Shown here in pieces: positions 52,032 through 61,054 of a stretch of 64,000 bases of DNA. Source of the stretch: a virus. Location of the stretch: positions 1 through 64,000 of the IMG/VR virus record IMGVR_UViG_3300027736_000020, one strand, 5' to 3'. Numbering within the stretch: position 1 is the stretch's first letter; each line of letters begins with the position of its first letter. Made by a program: the position numbers and the translations under genes. The notes beneath the pieces are model-generated. The model searched no databases and was not told where the DNA came from. It worked only from the letters and a program-made list of their open reading frames with translations.

Positions 52032-54062
52032 TTACGATGTGAACATGAACTGACGGTAATAGGTTGTTCCAGAAGACCAGCCAAGAGTTCCTGAGGTGTC
52101 TGTAGCGGCGAGGACTTGCCCAACGGTTGGGGATGTGGGTAATGTCATCCTGACTCCAGCATTATTTATTCGCATACGTTCGTATCTTGCATTAAATGTT
52201 TGCATAGAAATTGCAGAGACTGCAGCAGATTGCGTGGAGCTAACAGTATATGTTCCCTTTCCTCCAAGCACAGTTGTTGGTGTTTCAGTGCTTGTTAATT
52301 GATCGAGAATAATAAGTCCGGAAGGAAGTCCAGCAGCATTTACAATTTCTTGAAAAGGTGCAATAGTTCCTGATGTTATTGCGGATACCGTGAGAATTGC
52401 GCTATTTGATGGAATGGATCCAGTAAAACTTGCTGCCGTACCAGCACCATTTATATAAAAAACATGATTTGCTGCTCCTCCTGCTATATAATCAAGTTGA
52501 CTGCCAGATATTCCAAAACCGAAGAAATTTGACGCGTATGTTGATCCTCCATCCCAAAGAATTATTTTGTTTGCAAATCCTGCATAAGGAGCATATGACC
52601 ATGCAGTAACGGAAAGTGGGGGGGTTACTAACGATAGAGACACGGTTCCTGTTTGCAAAGGCCCAATGGTTGTTTTCCCAGCAGCAGTGATGCGCATTCG
52701 CTCCAAACCTTGAGACATACTTCCCGGATTTGTGTAAAACGTAAGATCTGAAGGAACACTCCCCGTTGCCACTGTTCCGTTAGAAATTCCGTATATTCCG
52801 GCACCTTCTATAAAATTTGTTCCATCATATCCTTCCCATGTAATATGACCCAAATAATCCCCATTAACAACGGTTAACTTTGTTGCAACGGTTCCGCGAG
52901 ATTTTCTTATACGAAGATTGGGAGCATTTGAATTTGCCCCGTTGGCACGAAGCAAATACAAAGACTCTGTTGATCCCTGAATATCTAACAAAGCTCCCGG
53001 AGCAGTGGTCCCAATGCCGACGTTGCCGGATGGATTTAAAATAGTTATCCTTGCACTTAATGATGGCGATAATTTACATAGACCAGTGTTATTAGTAGTA
53101 GGATACACAGTTGTTCCGTTATATGTAAAAATATGTCCAACTGCATAGACCGATGCTCCTATATCAGACCACCAAGTATTTCCCACAACGGTAATAGTGT
53201 ATTTTGTTCCGCTCACTAGCCCTGTTGTTGGATTAAATGCAGTTGCGCTATTATCTCCTTTATCATTTCCGTATAGTGTAATGCTAGATGGCTGATATGC
53301 CATGCCACCAAGGTAACTGTCGGGAAGTGTGGTACCACGAGGTGTATAAGGAAAGATAAGCGGCGCCCAAGAAAAATCATCTGTAGATCGCCCAATTGCT
53401 CTATATGCTTGACCTCCCGTATCAGAATATGAACCAATTTCTGTAAAAGCAGCTTTCCCGCGAACGTCAAGTGCTGCATCAGGACCAGTGGTTCCAATAC
53501 CGACGTTGCCAGCAGAAGAAAAATAAACCCTTGAAGTTCCTACTGCGACATTAACTGCAGATCCACTGCGAAACTCCAATCCGCCATTAGCTCCTCGAAT
53601 AGTATAATTATTGCCGCTTGCAGTAATTCCTGTAAATTGGGTTGGGCTAGATACTGATAAACTGGAAGGATTAGTTACGGAATATGTTCCATTCCCACCT
53701 GCTGTACCAGTGAGTTGTCCTGTAATAACTACAGTTGAAGAAAAACCGCTCCAATTAATTGTTTGTCCAACAGCAAGTGTACCTCCTGCTGACACACCTC
53801 CAACTGATAGTGTTGTTCCAGATACTGTTCCTATTCCAAACGCTGCCACAGAATCAAAATACAGCGCTGTTGACAGTGTTGATAATTCAAAACTATCTGT
53901 TCGCCGCTTCATTTGCAATCCAGCAAAACCAGTTCCGGCTATTTCTAATGTAGTTGCCGGACTCGTGGTCCCAATGCCGACGTTTCCCAATGAAACAGTC
54001 AAGCCATTGGGAAAATCGGGCGTAGAATTTACTAAACTTCTTGTTGGTGCATATCTTGTCAT
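52032..54062 (-). CDS. tail fibre protein with NVGIGTT repeats
   Basis: 676 residues from MTRYAPTRSLVNSTPDFPNG. The ATG overlaps the previous stop by four bases, with GAGGTG upstream. It has three copies of GNVGIGTT(S/G/A)P-type shaft repeats, two GTY cassettes (about 53640-53835 and 52200-52440), and a GTKYTITVVGNTWWSDIGAS module. The C-terminus RMTLPTSPTVGQVLAATDTS, GTLGWSSG is shared in form with the fibre cut by the right edge. The shaft block around TTLEIAGTGFAGLQMKRRTD is nearly identical in DNA to that second fibre. Confidence 0.75.
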   Translation of the reverse strand: MTRYAPTRSLVNSTPDFPNGLTVSLGNVGIGTTSPATTLEIAGTGFAGLQMKRRTDSFELSTLSTALYFDSVAAFGIGTVSGTTLSVGGVSAGGTLAVGQTINWSGFSSTVVITGQLTGTAGGNGTYSVTNPSSLSVSSPTQFTGITASGNNYTIRGANGGLEFRSGSAVNVAVGTSRVYFSSAGNVGIGTTGPDAALDVRGKAAFTEIGSYSDTGGQAYRAIGRSTDDFSWAPLIFPYTPRGTTLPDSYLGGMAYQPSSITLYGNDKGDNSATAFNPTTGLVSGTKYTITVVGNTWWSDIGASVYAVGHIFTYNGTTVYPTTNNTGLCKLSPSLSARITILNPSGNVGIGTTAPGALLDIQGSTESLYLLRANGANSNAPNLRIRKSRGTVATKLTVVNGDYLGHITWEGYDGTNFIEGAGIYGISNGTVATGSVPSDLTFYTNPGSMSQGLERMRITAAGKTTIGPLQTGTVSLSLVTPPLSVTAWSYAPYAGFANKIILWDGGSTYASNFFGFGISGSQLDYIAGGAANHVFYINGAGTAASFTGSIPSNSAILTVSAITSGTIAPFQEIVNAAGLPSGLIILDQLTSTETPTTVLGGKGTYTVSSTQSAAVSAISMQTFNARYERMRINNAGVRMTLPTSPTVGQVLAATDTSGTLGWSSGTTYYRQFMFTS

Positions 54063-54673
54063 CCGATCACCTCGAAGCCACAAATAGCATGAATGGCATT
54101 TGTTGTTCCGGCCGAAAGATATAAATAATCTGCTTCTTCCAGATAAATACTTGAATCCTTGGACAAAAGCACAAGGGAGGAATTTCCGGGAACAGTGACA
54201 TTCACAGCCAGTGCCCGTTCAACAGCGGGGTTTGTCCATGACAGTGTGGTCAGGGCACCTGCGCTCGCACTCGTTGTGCCCGTGACGGCAATACTGTAAT
54301 TTGTTCCGGAAATGGTAATCGCACCTACGGTAACGCCCGTTCCGGTGCTGATGGGGCTAATTCCTGACCCAGTGATGGTTATGGAGGCAGCAAGGAATGG
54401 TCCAGCAGACATGGGAACAGTCAACGTGTATGCTCCGCTCGTCACTGTTCCTACTGTTCCACTGGTAGCCGTATACGTTTCCGCAGCGCTATACATGTAG
54501 AGCGTGACGGTAGCCGCTGTTGCCGTGACATTCGAGGCGAGAATGGAATTGATCTTGTAGAGTTGGCCGCTCGAAGCAGGATTGGTCACAATCGTGCACG
54601 AGGTCGTAGGCACAAGAATGCTTGTCGTCTTTCCTCGTATTGCGCTTACTCCCATGATGTTTGGATTGGCCAT
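54059..54673 (-). CDS. small fibre-linked protein, type B, with an inserted cassette
   Basis: 204 residues. The ends match the 121-residue paralogue at 60678 (MANPNI, (G/Y)KT, KINS(I/L), VPGNSSLVLLSKDSSIYLEE, AICGFEVIG). About 80 residues in the middle (from about SGTVGTVTSGAYTLTVPMSA to TSASAGALTTLSW) are absent from it and look like a mobile beta module. The stop overlaps the start of the fibre gene (ATGA), so the two are translated together. Confidence 0.65.
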   Translation of the reverse strand: MANPNIMGVSAIRGKTTSILVPTTSCTIVTNPASSGQLYKINSILASNVTATAATVTLYMYSAAETYTATSGTVGTVTSGAYTLTVPMSAGPFLAASITITGSGISPISTGTGVTVGAITISGTNYSIAVTGTTSASAGALTTLSWTNPAVERALAVNVTVPGNSSLVLLSKDSSIYLEEADYLYLSAGTTNAIHAICGFEVIG

Positions 54674-54691
54674 TTTTTTTTATTTCCTTGC

Positions 54692-54708
54692 GTTTTTATT
54701 ATAAAAAC
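54692..54708. terminator. A/T-rich palindrome after the Gly-rich adhesin gene
   Basis: GTTTTTAT and ATAAAAAC form a perfect palindrome with a single central base, beginning at the last base of the TAG stop (54708-54710). It is A+T-rich and lacks a following T-run on the minus strand, so termination would be weak. It also contains a TATAAT-like box for the next gene. Confidence 0.35.
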
Positions 54709-55559
54709 TATTTTGCCACGCGTATGATGATTATGCCTTTTCCGCCGCTACCACCAATCGCTCCTGAACTGCCATTATTGTCATTTCTTGTTCCGTATCC
54801 ACCATTTCCGGTATTTGCTGCTCCTGAAGTAGCAGTGGATGCGCCTGTATGCGCACCGCCATTTCCACCAGCACCGTAAACGACACTATTGATCGCCGAA
54901 GTTTTTCCTGTCCCTCCAGTACCAGCAACCTGATTGCCAGCCGCTCCTCCGGCAGCACCTGCGCCGCCGCCGCCGCCGCCAGCATAGGATGAGGCACTTG
55001 CCGTATATGCAGCGCCACCAGAATTACCCTGTCCTGTTGTGCCTACACCGGCAGCTAACCATGACGGAACACCTTCATTCCCCAAGCTTCCTCCTCCTCC
55101 GCTTCCCACTACTCCATTTCCAGTTCCTGCGTCGAAAACGCTACTGTATGTATAATCTCTCCAAAAACTTGCGCCTTTTCCCCCTCCGTACGCAGTGACT
55201 GAAGCGAATGATGACGCTGTTCCACTTGAGCCATTTGGGTATGCTCCAGCTCCTCCACCACCCACTACGACGTTATACACAGTATTTGCGGAACAAGATA
55301 TGACTTGTTCAAGTACACCACCGCCTCCGCCTCCGCCTCCCATTCTTCCTCCGCCAGCACCTCCCCCGCCAACAATCAGTGCCGTTACCGATGTTGTCTT
55401 TGGAAATTTTATTGTTCCAGTGTCAAGAAAAGTATAGTAATAATATGTTGCGTCGCTAGTCTTCGTTCCTATTGTAAATGATAGTGCTGGACCATATTCT
55501 GCAACATATGCGGCAATAGTGACATCTCTATCTGAGACCTGATTGTATAAATAACTCAT
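54708..55559 (-). CDS. Gly-rich adhesin / fibre tip protein (second copy)
   Basis: 283 residues from MSYLYNQVSDRDVTIAAYVA, with GGGAGA upstream. The fold pattern is as in the adhesin at 50699: a short beta start, VTALIVGGGGAGGGRMGGGG, then Gly-rich loops (AGAAGGAAGNQVAGTGGTGK) and the ending GGSGGKGIIIIRVAK. It is a paralogue rather than a copy, and the loop sequences differ. It lies 10 bases after the fibre gene at 55570, again pairing an adhesin with a fibre. Confidence 0.7.
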   Translation of the reverse strand: MSYLYNQVSDRDVTIAAYVAEYGPALSFTIGTKTSDATYYYYTFLDTGTIKFPKTTSVTALIVGGGGAGGGRMGGGGGGGGVLEQVISCSANTVYNVVVGGGGAGAYPNGSSGTASSFASVTAYGGGKGASFWRDYTYSSVFDAGTGNGVVGSGGGGSLGNEGVPSWLAAGVGTTGQGNSGGAAYTASASSYAGGGGGGAGAAGGAAGNQVAGTGGTGKTSAINSVVYGAGGNGGAHTGASTATSGAANTGNGGYGTRNDNNGSSGAIGGSGGKGIIIIRVAK

Positions 55560-55569
55560 GTCATTCTCC

Positions 55570-57633
55570 CTAAATAATGAACCATGTGTTTGTGCCATCG
55601 GAAACAAATGTATATGAATCATATTGCGCCGGAATTGAAAATGCTGCTCCTGCACTGCCTAATTCAATGAACTGTCCAGCTGCTGGAGTAATGTTTACAG
55701 TGCCGGGCGTCAGTCTTTTTATGATGTACACCCTGTTTGCCGCAGTGGCTGCATTAGGCAGTGTATAAACAACATTCCCTGTTGCCGCACTAGTAATAAT
55801 ATATTGCGTGGCATCAAGCGTTGTTCCACTAGCAAGCAAAGGAGAAACTTTTACTGATTGTGATCCTGATACATGAAATGTAGATTTTGGATCACTCGTC
55901 CCAATGCCGACGTTGCCAGCGGTAGTAATTCGCACTCGTTCCGCCCCGTTGGTGTATATTTCCACACCTCCAACGTTGTATGTTCCTCCTGAACCTCTTG
56001 CAACAAACATGCCTGAAGTGGCGGTTGTCGGACCACCTCGCAGAATAAGTGATCCATCGGCAGTATTTACTGGCCGGTCAATGTATACATCGGCTGTGGC
56101 ACCGTTAACGGAAAGAGATGCGGTAGGACTCGTGGTCCCAATGCCGACGTTGCCAGCATTGGTAATTGCCAAGCGGACTAAGCCATTTGGGCCTCCGCCA
56201 TACGTAGTGTCGGTTTTCCAATCTTCGCGGAAAATTCTGAACAAACCGGAGGCGTTATCTATATTCCATATGACTGGAGTACCAGTCATTGTTGCTGCAG
56301 TGGAAACGGTGGCGAGACTTGTGTCAAGATTGACCGTATATGGGCCAGATCCTGACACACTTGTCACAACGGCTCCCGTAGTAACTCCCGCGACAGACAG
56401 CACTTGTCCCGCAGCCCAAGCCCCGGTTACTGTTCCGGAAGTGGTCATGACTGTTCCAAGTATCGTACCTTGAGACGAAGCAGTGTTCGTAGTCTCGGAT
56501 TCAAGGGTCAGCCGTCCGTTTGTTGGTGCACCAGCGAATCCTTGAGGAGATGTGGCTTGCGGTGCGCGAAGGCGAAGATGCCCGTTGATGCTGACAGGAA
56601 CAGAAAATCGCGCAAGCATGGAATATGTTGAATACTGATAAGCTCCGGTAGTGTACACCTCATTGTATGTAGGAAAACTGAGATCAAAAAATCTTTCGGT
56701 AATATTTGTTCCGCCAGAAACTGTTGCATTTCCCCCGGTATCTGTTCGTTCAGGATATCCCCAAATGCTGTATTGTCTTGCACCCGTAATTTTTGTGTCG
56801 CTTAATGTGTCTACATACGTAGCCCAGTGTATGCCGCCCAAATCCGAAAAAGAATATGTGGAAGTTCCCGCCGTGCTTGTTGTAGTGGAAAAAATGACTA
56901 CATCCGTGGCGTTTGTTATTGATTGAATAATGCAAGAAGTGCCAACGGCTCCTGCAGTTGTCCCTGTGGCAACGCTTGTCACTTTCATTCCAATGTGTAG
57001 TGCGGAAGTTGATGCAACCGCCAGTGTTGCAGTCCTAGCCGAACCAGTGCCACCCACAGCAGAAATTGTTCCACCAATACTGGGCACATCGGTATTTTTT
57101 GCAAAAAGCTGAACTGCAACCCAAGGAGCTGTCGTTCTTGTGGCTTGAATATTTATTTGCGACGTATTCATGAAGGCATAAATTCGATTATTTACCAATA
57201 AGTATTCTTTTGATTGATCAATTGCTCCTGCTGCATTTCCATATCCAATAGTCAAATTTGGATTTGGCGTATTCGTATACGTAAATAATTGAAAATTGTC
57301 AGAAGCAGTTGATGTTAATTGCAGTCCATTAATTGTTCCGGTTCCATTAGAAAATGTACCCGTCACAGAAGTATTATTATTTAAAGTGATTCCACCGGGC
57401 GCACCAACCCACAAACTTTTTCCGGCAGTGCTTGTATAAAGTCGTATTTGATTATTCGTCGGATAGTCATCAATGGTGTATCCAATGGTGCCAATTGAAA
57501 GGGATGAAAGGGACTGCGTGGACGAAACACTCAACGTCGTGACGCCATTCGTTGTCGATGAGGTCAGCCCGGTTCCTCCCAGAACTTGGGCCGCAACATT
57601 CAATCCAGAAACCGTTAGCGTCTTGATAGTCAT
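55570..57633 (-). CDS. tail fibre protein with NVGIGTT repeats
   Basis: 687 residues. The N-terminus (MTIKTLTVSGLNVAAQVLGG) is followed by beta shaft, a GTISAVGGTGSARTATLAVA module, a GTY-type cassette (about 56270-56470, KTSGPYTV form), and NAGNVGIGTTSPTASLSVNG and AGNVGIGTSDPKSTFHVSGS repeats. The C-terminus (YTLPNAATAANRVYIIKRLT, FSIPAQYDSYTFVSDGTNTW) has the look of a fibre head domain common in phages. The start overlaps the previous stop by one base (TAATG). Confidence 0.75.
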   Translation of the reverse strand: MTIKTLTVSGLNVAAQVLGGTGLTSSTTNGVTTLSVSSTQSLSSLSIGTIGYTIDDYPTNNQIRLYTSTAGKSLWVGAPGGITLNNNTSVTGTFSNGTGTINGLQLTSTASDNFQLFTYTNTPNPNLTIGYGNAAGAIDQSKEYLLVNNRIYAFMNTSQINIQATRTTAPWVAVQLFAKNTDVPSIGGTISAVGGTGSARTATLAVASTSALHIGMKVTSVATGTTAGAVGTSCIIQSITNATDVVIFSTTTSTAGTSTYSFSDLGGIHWATYVDTLSDTKITGARQYSIWGYPERTDTGGNATVSGGTNITERFFDLSFPTYNEVYTTGAYQYSTYSMLARFSVPVSINGHLRLRAPQATSPQGFAGAPTNGRLTLESETTNTASSQGTILGTVMTTSGTVTGAWAAGQVLSVAGVTTGAVVTSVSGSGPYTVNLDTSLATVSTAATMTGTPVIWNIDNASGLFRIFREDWKTDTTYGGGPNGLVRLAITNAGNVGIGTTSPTASLSVNGATADVYIDRPVNTADGSLILRGGPTTATSGMFVARGSGGTYNVGGVEIYTNGAERVRITTAGNVGIGTSDPKSTFHVSGSQSVKVSPLLASGTTLDATQYIITSAATGNVVYTLPNAATAANRVYIIKRLTPGTVNITPAAGQFIELGSAGAAFSIPAQYDSYTFVSDGTNTWFII

Positions 57634-57974
57634 TAGCTTATTTCCACGCCAGAAACACTGAATGCCACCGTAACAGCACTCGCAGATACAAGCAAGTATT
57701 TATTGGTCAAATCAAGAGTGGTTCCGACAGTAAGAAAGACCGTGTCATTCGCATTGACGGTTCCTCCGTACGCAATGTATCCCGTATATCCCGAGGCTGG
57801 AAACGTATTTGCGGTAGAAATACACACCCTATACGTCGCACTGGCCCCGGCAGTATTGCAAATGACTATCGTGCTGGCAATGGCCGCAGTGACAGTGCAG
57901 GTATAGAGAACGTCTGCGGTTCCAATGGTTCCACTTGATGTTATTGCGCCCAATCTTTTATATGTTTGCGCCAT
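57633..57974 (-). CDS. small fibre-linked protein, type A (copy 2)
   Basis: 113 residues, paralogous to the protein at 51690 (shared KRLG, ICNTAGASATYRVCIS, GYIAYGGTVNANDTVFL, LDLTNKYLLVSASAV). It is beta-rich with no membrane segment. GGAG lies upstream of the ATG, and a TATAAT box sits 17-22 bases before the ATG. Its stop overlaps the fibre start by one base, so it is coupled to the downstream fibre as its paralogue is coupled to an adhesin. Confidence 0.65.
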   Translation of the reverse strand: MAQTYKRLGAITSSGTIGTADVLYTCTVTAAIASTIVICNTAGASATYRVCISTANTFPASGYTGYIAYGGTVNANDTVFLTVGTTLDLTNKYLLVSASAVTVAFSVSGVEIS

Positions 57975-57990
57975 TATGATGCTCCAATCA

Positions 57991-57996
57991 ATTATA
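57991..57996 (-). promoter_or_regulatory. putative -10 promoter
   Basis: ATGTATAAT on the minus strand lies in the 54-base gap before the small type A gene, 17 bases upstream of the ATG. No -35 is evident. Confidence 0.3.
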
Positions 57997-58028
57997 CATT
58001 TTTATGAGCTTTTTAATTCGGCATTTTT

Positions 58029-59882
58029 TCATCGAACATATATTTCAAAACGGGCGGATCGGTTGATTCCGGTCGTGTCCTGACAGCAAGCGATGTAATC
58101 GCCTGCGCTTCGAGTACCGTTAGCCATCCCGATGCCTCCAAACACGTCATTCGTTCCGACGTAGATTTGATTAGTGCTTGGCCAAAGACCCTCGCCGTTT
58201 TCGTTCCATCCAAAGCCCCATCGAACAGATCCGGTAACCGAAGGATATAGCGTGTAATTGACTTGAGAATAATTAAATCCATAAAACCTGATATCCGTCT
58301 GACTGGAGAATGAACCATTCGACCACCCAGTAAAGGTCTTGGCGTCTCGCTTGAACAAGCCGCTGCCCCCGTACTGGACCGGATACGACAGGTTGAAGAA
58401 GTTGGTCAGCGATTGACGACTAGTGCCGTTAAAGTCGTTTTCCAACCATGTCCACTGAGTATTGTTGGAGATGCTGCCTCCTGTCCACGTGATCTGGCTG
58501 GTGGTGGTCTTGTAGCAGTAGAAGTCGGCAACGAAGTTGTAGTTCTGACCAGATGCGGCCCATCCGGCGTTGTCAATTCGAAACCTCCCGTGAGTCGTGC
58601 TGGCCGTCGTCGTGAGGGCAATCGTGTTGGCTACACCATCGACCAGAGTTGTCGTCGTCACGATGGTGCCGGACTGAAGTTGCTCGAAGTACATGGCGTG
58701 AGCACTGCCCTTGTTGGTTGTTCCCTTGTTGACGCCAACCGATATGGCCGTATTGGCGGGAACGGAAAATGTCGAGGAGTATGAGCGGTGCGTACTGTTG
58801 TTGGAGATCCACGGCTTGACACCGTTGTCCGTGTTGGCTGTCGGGGAACTGTTGATCGTATACTGGACATTGATGGTGACCGCAGGCGTGACCCGCGCCG
58901 AAATCTCCAAGGGAATCATGGTGACCTGCGTCCCATTGGTGAATGTCGCCGCGGTCGCGCCGCTGAGGTCATCAATGACCACTTCACGGATGTTGGTATC
59001 GGCCTTGACGATCCTGAACGCGTAGTACCGTTCGGCCATGACATTGGCGGGAGTCATGTCGGGCCACAATCCAAGGATATCTTTTGCACCGAAGTAGTTA
59101 AAAGTCTGGTATTTTGCATTTCCAGCATTTGTGGTGGTATCACTGGGATTAAGGGTATTGAAGGTGGTCCAATAGGAAGAAGAATAGGAAAAAGTGGTAT
59201 CACTCAAGGATTTCCCGCCCTTCATTGCTAGCATCCATCCGCCACCGTCGTACGCGGAGTCCATCAGGCAGTAAACCTGCGTTGGACCGACAGTCGGGAG
59301 ATTGATCCAATACACACCGTTAGTATTGGTTCCCGTTAACGTTTTGATGGACATTGCACTGTCTCCGGCAAGGGCAGACGTAGATCCATTACCTGAAGCA
59401 TTTACAGGAGTAATTGTCGATACATTTGCCAATAATATTCCGGAAGAATTTGCAAGTCGTATTTCAATATAAAATGAATCAGTTTCTATTCCATCAGAGC
59501 TTACCAACGTTTTTGTAAATTCTCCCGAAGATGTTGTTCCCCATTCAGAATATGTGGTAAATGTTCCAGTCATTAATCCATCAGTAAAATCTTCTGCTAA
59601 TACTGATCCTGTTAATGGAACAATTGTATAATGTAATGTTAATCCAGCCGTCGCTTTGGATAAATTGATCTTTACGGTAAAAGTCGTTCCTTCGGTGGGA
59701 GTAACTGACGGAGTGACAGATGTCCAATTCGTGCGAATTTGCTGAGGCCACGTCGCCTGCCTGACATGATTGTATGCCTGAAAAGAATCATATATTCCCG
59801 AGATTGACACAGGAGCAAACCCTGTCGCAGATGTTTGCGAGGGAAGATTCTGTGGTCCAATGATTCCGCCGTTTTTTATCAT
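58029..59882 (-). CDS. fibrinogen-related fibre / adhesin protein
   Basis: 617 residues. The N-terminal 170 residues hold GPQNLPSQTSATGFAPVSIS and HVRQATWPQQ, typical of phage tail proteins, and a beta domain. Residues about 180-270 match the start of a fibrinogen-like domain: NGVYWINLPTVGPTQVYCLM, DGGGWMLAMKGG, then WTTFNTLNPSDTTTNAGNAK. The C-terminus, FGGIGMANGTRSAGDYIACC, also fits that fold. The central and C-terminal coding DNA (about 58380-59070) is far more G+C-rich than the neighbours, suggesting import. It probably binds host-surface glycans. Confidence 0.75.
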   Translation of the reverse strand: MIKNGGIIGPQNLPSQTSATGFAPVSISGIYDSFQAYNHVRQATWPQQIRTNWTSVTPSVTPTEGTTFTVKINLSKATAGLTLHYTIVPLTGSVLAEDFTDGLMTGTFTTYSEWGTTSSGEFTKTLVSSDGIETDSFYIEIRLANSSGILLANVSTITPVNASGNGSTSALAGDSAMSIKTLTGTNTNGVYWINLPTVGPTQVYCLMDSAYDGGGWMLAMKGGKSLSDTTFSYSSSYWTTFNTLNPSDTTTNAGNAKYQTFNYFGAKDILGLWPDMTPANVMAERYYAFRIVKADTNIREVVIDDLSGATAATFTNGTQVTMIPLEISARVTPAVTINVQYTINSSPTANTDNGVKPWISNNSTHRSYSSTFSVPANTAISVGVNKGTTNKGSAHAMYFEQLQSGTIVTTTTLVDGVANTIALTTTASTTHGRFRIDNAGWAASGQNYNFVADFYCYKTTTSQITWTGGSISNNTQWTWLENDFNGTSRQSLTNFFNLSYPVQYGGSGLFKRDAKTFTGWSNGSFSSQTDIRFYGFNYSQVNYTLYPSVTGSVRWGFGWNENGEGLWPSTNQIYVGTNDVFGGIGMANGTRSAGDYIACCQDTTGINRSARFEIYVR

Positions 59883-59892
59883 TTATTTTCTC

Positions 59893-60675
59893 TTATACCG
59901 GGTAATCTGTTGTGTACAGCGACGGGTATCTATTTTTAAAAACATAATAATTCTGCATTATTTCGGCGTAAGACAACACTCTGTTATATGCTAATACAAA
60001 TGATATATAACAACTTGAGAATTCGGATGTAGCATTAAAAGTTCCAAGATAAAATGCATTTGGCCCTTGCGACCCGTAAGAGTTAGGGCCAAAACTCAAA
60101 GCAAGTCCATCGTATAAAGCCCAACTGTCAGAAGTATAATTTCCAGTGCAAGTAAATATTCTCCAGTTTGTATCGTTGTTTTGATAGGTAATATTTGTGC
60201 CTAATCCTGCACTTAGATCGTTAATCCATCCTTCAGAATAATACCTTTCATATCCTCCGCCATGATATCCCAATAAAAAATTATTATATCTTCCACTCAC
60301 CACGCGCCCCTGAATGGCCGTGTTAAAAATTTTTGTTCCTGCCATAATTGTATGATTTGTCGTGGAAAGATTTGGCCCCGCAGTTCGAATATATTGTCCA
60401 ACTGTACTTGATGTAGCAGTACATATCATTACCCCTCCATCTGTGGTTCCGCTCCAAGTAACCCCATTGACAAGAGTGCCATTATTTCCAGATCCGCTAA
60501 GATCAGTCCATGTTGTGCCAGTGCCTGAATAACTTGCAGTATTTCCCGCATCAAGATGCAACACAAGACCCGAAGAAACAACGCCGAAATTTGCTTTGCC
60601 GACAACGTCAATAGTGTTTGATCTTTTTTGCTGACTTGATCCTATGTATCCTGCGTTATTTGAAAAAAACGACAT
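59893..60675 (-). CDS. LamG / concanavalin-like lectin fibre protein
   Basis: 260 residues from MSFFSNNAGYIGSSQQKRSN. After about 40 residues it reads LVLHLDAGNTASYSGTGTTW, TDLSGSGNNGTLVNGVTWSG, the standard opening of a laminin-G-like/concanavalin-type jelly roll in phage proteins. It ends FVLAYNRVLSYAEIMQNYYV as these domains do. Carbohydrate binding at the fibre tip is likely. It starts two bases after the small type B gene, with GAGATTGGTG upstream. Confidence 0.8.
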   Translation of the reverse strand: MSFFSNNAGYIGSSQQKRSNTIDVVGKANFGVVSSGLVLHLDAGNTASYSGTGTTWTDLSGSGNNGTLVNGVTWSGTTDGGVMICTATSSTVGQYIRTAGPNLSTTNHTIMAGTKIFNTAIQGRVVSGRYNNFLLGYHGGGYERYYSEGWINDLSAGLGTNITYQNNDTNWRIFTCTGNYTSDSWALYDGLALSFGPNSYGSQGPNAFYLGTFNATSEFSSCYISFVLAYNRVLSYAEIMQNYYVFKNRYPSLYTTDYPV

Positions 60676-60677
60676 TT

Positions 60678-61043
60678 TTATACACCAATCTCTTCGTATG
60701 AGCAAATTGCTTCCAATTTGCTTACGGTGCTTGCGGTAAGTCTCAAGCTATCATTTTCTTCTAGATATATTGCGCTTTCTTTTGACAACAAAACTAGCGT
60801 TGCGTTGGCAGGAACAGAAATCAAATACGCAATACGATACGCCGTGGTTGCGGCTTTGTAAACATCAGCAGTAATATTATACGCTGTTGTACCGTCAACA
60901 TTTGCAATAATTAATGAATTTATTTTCAATACTTTTCCTGAAGATGACCCGTTGGCTACAATCGCGGTTGCAGTAACTGGAACAGCAAGTCCTGCGGTTT
61001 TTCCGTACATGGTTGCTATTGATACGATATTTGGTGCGGCCAT
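60678..61043 (-). CDS. small fibre-linked protein, type B (uninterrupted copy)
   Basis: 121 residues, beta-rich. It aligns end to end with the 204-residue protein at 54059 except for that protein's central insert (shared GKT, VLKINSLIIANV, VPANATLVLLSKESAIYLEE, AICSYEEIG). It lies between the fibre cut by the right edge and the lectin gene, ending two bases before the latter. AAAGGA precedes its ATG. No known family. Confidence 0.65.
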   Translation of the reverse strand: MAAPNIVSIATMYGKTAGLAVPVTATAIVANGSSSGKVLKINSLIIANVDGTTAYNITADVYKAATTAYRIAYLISVPANATLVLLSKESAIYLEENDSLRLTASTVSKLEAICSYEEIGV

Positions 61044-61054
61044 TTTTTAATCCT

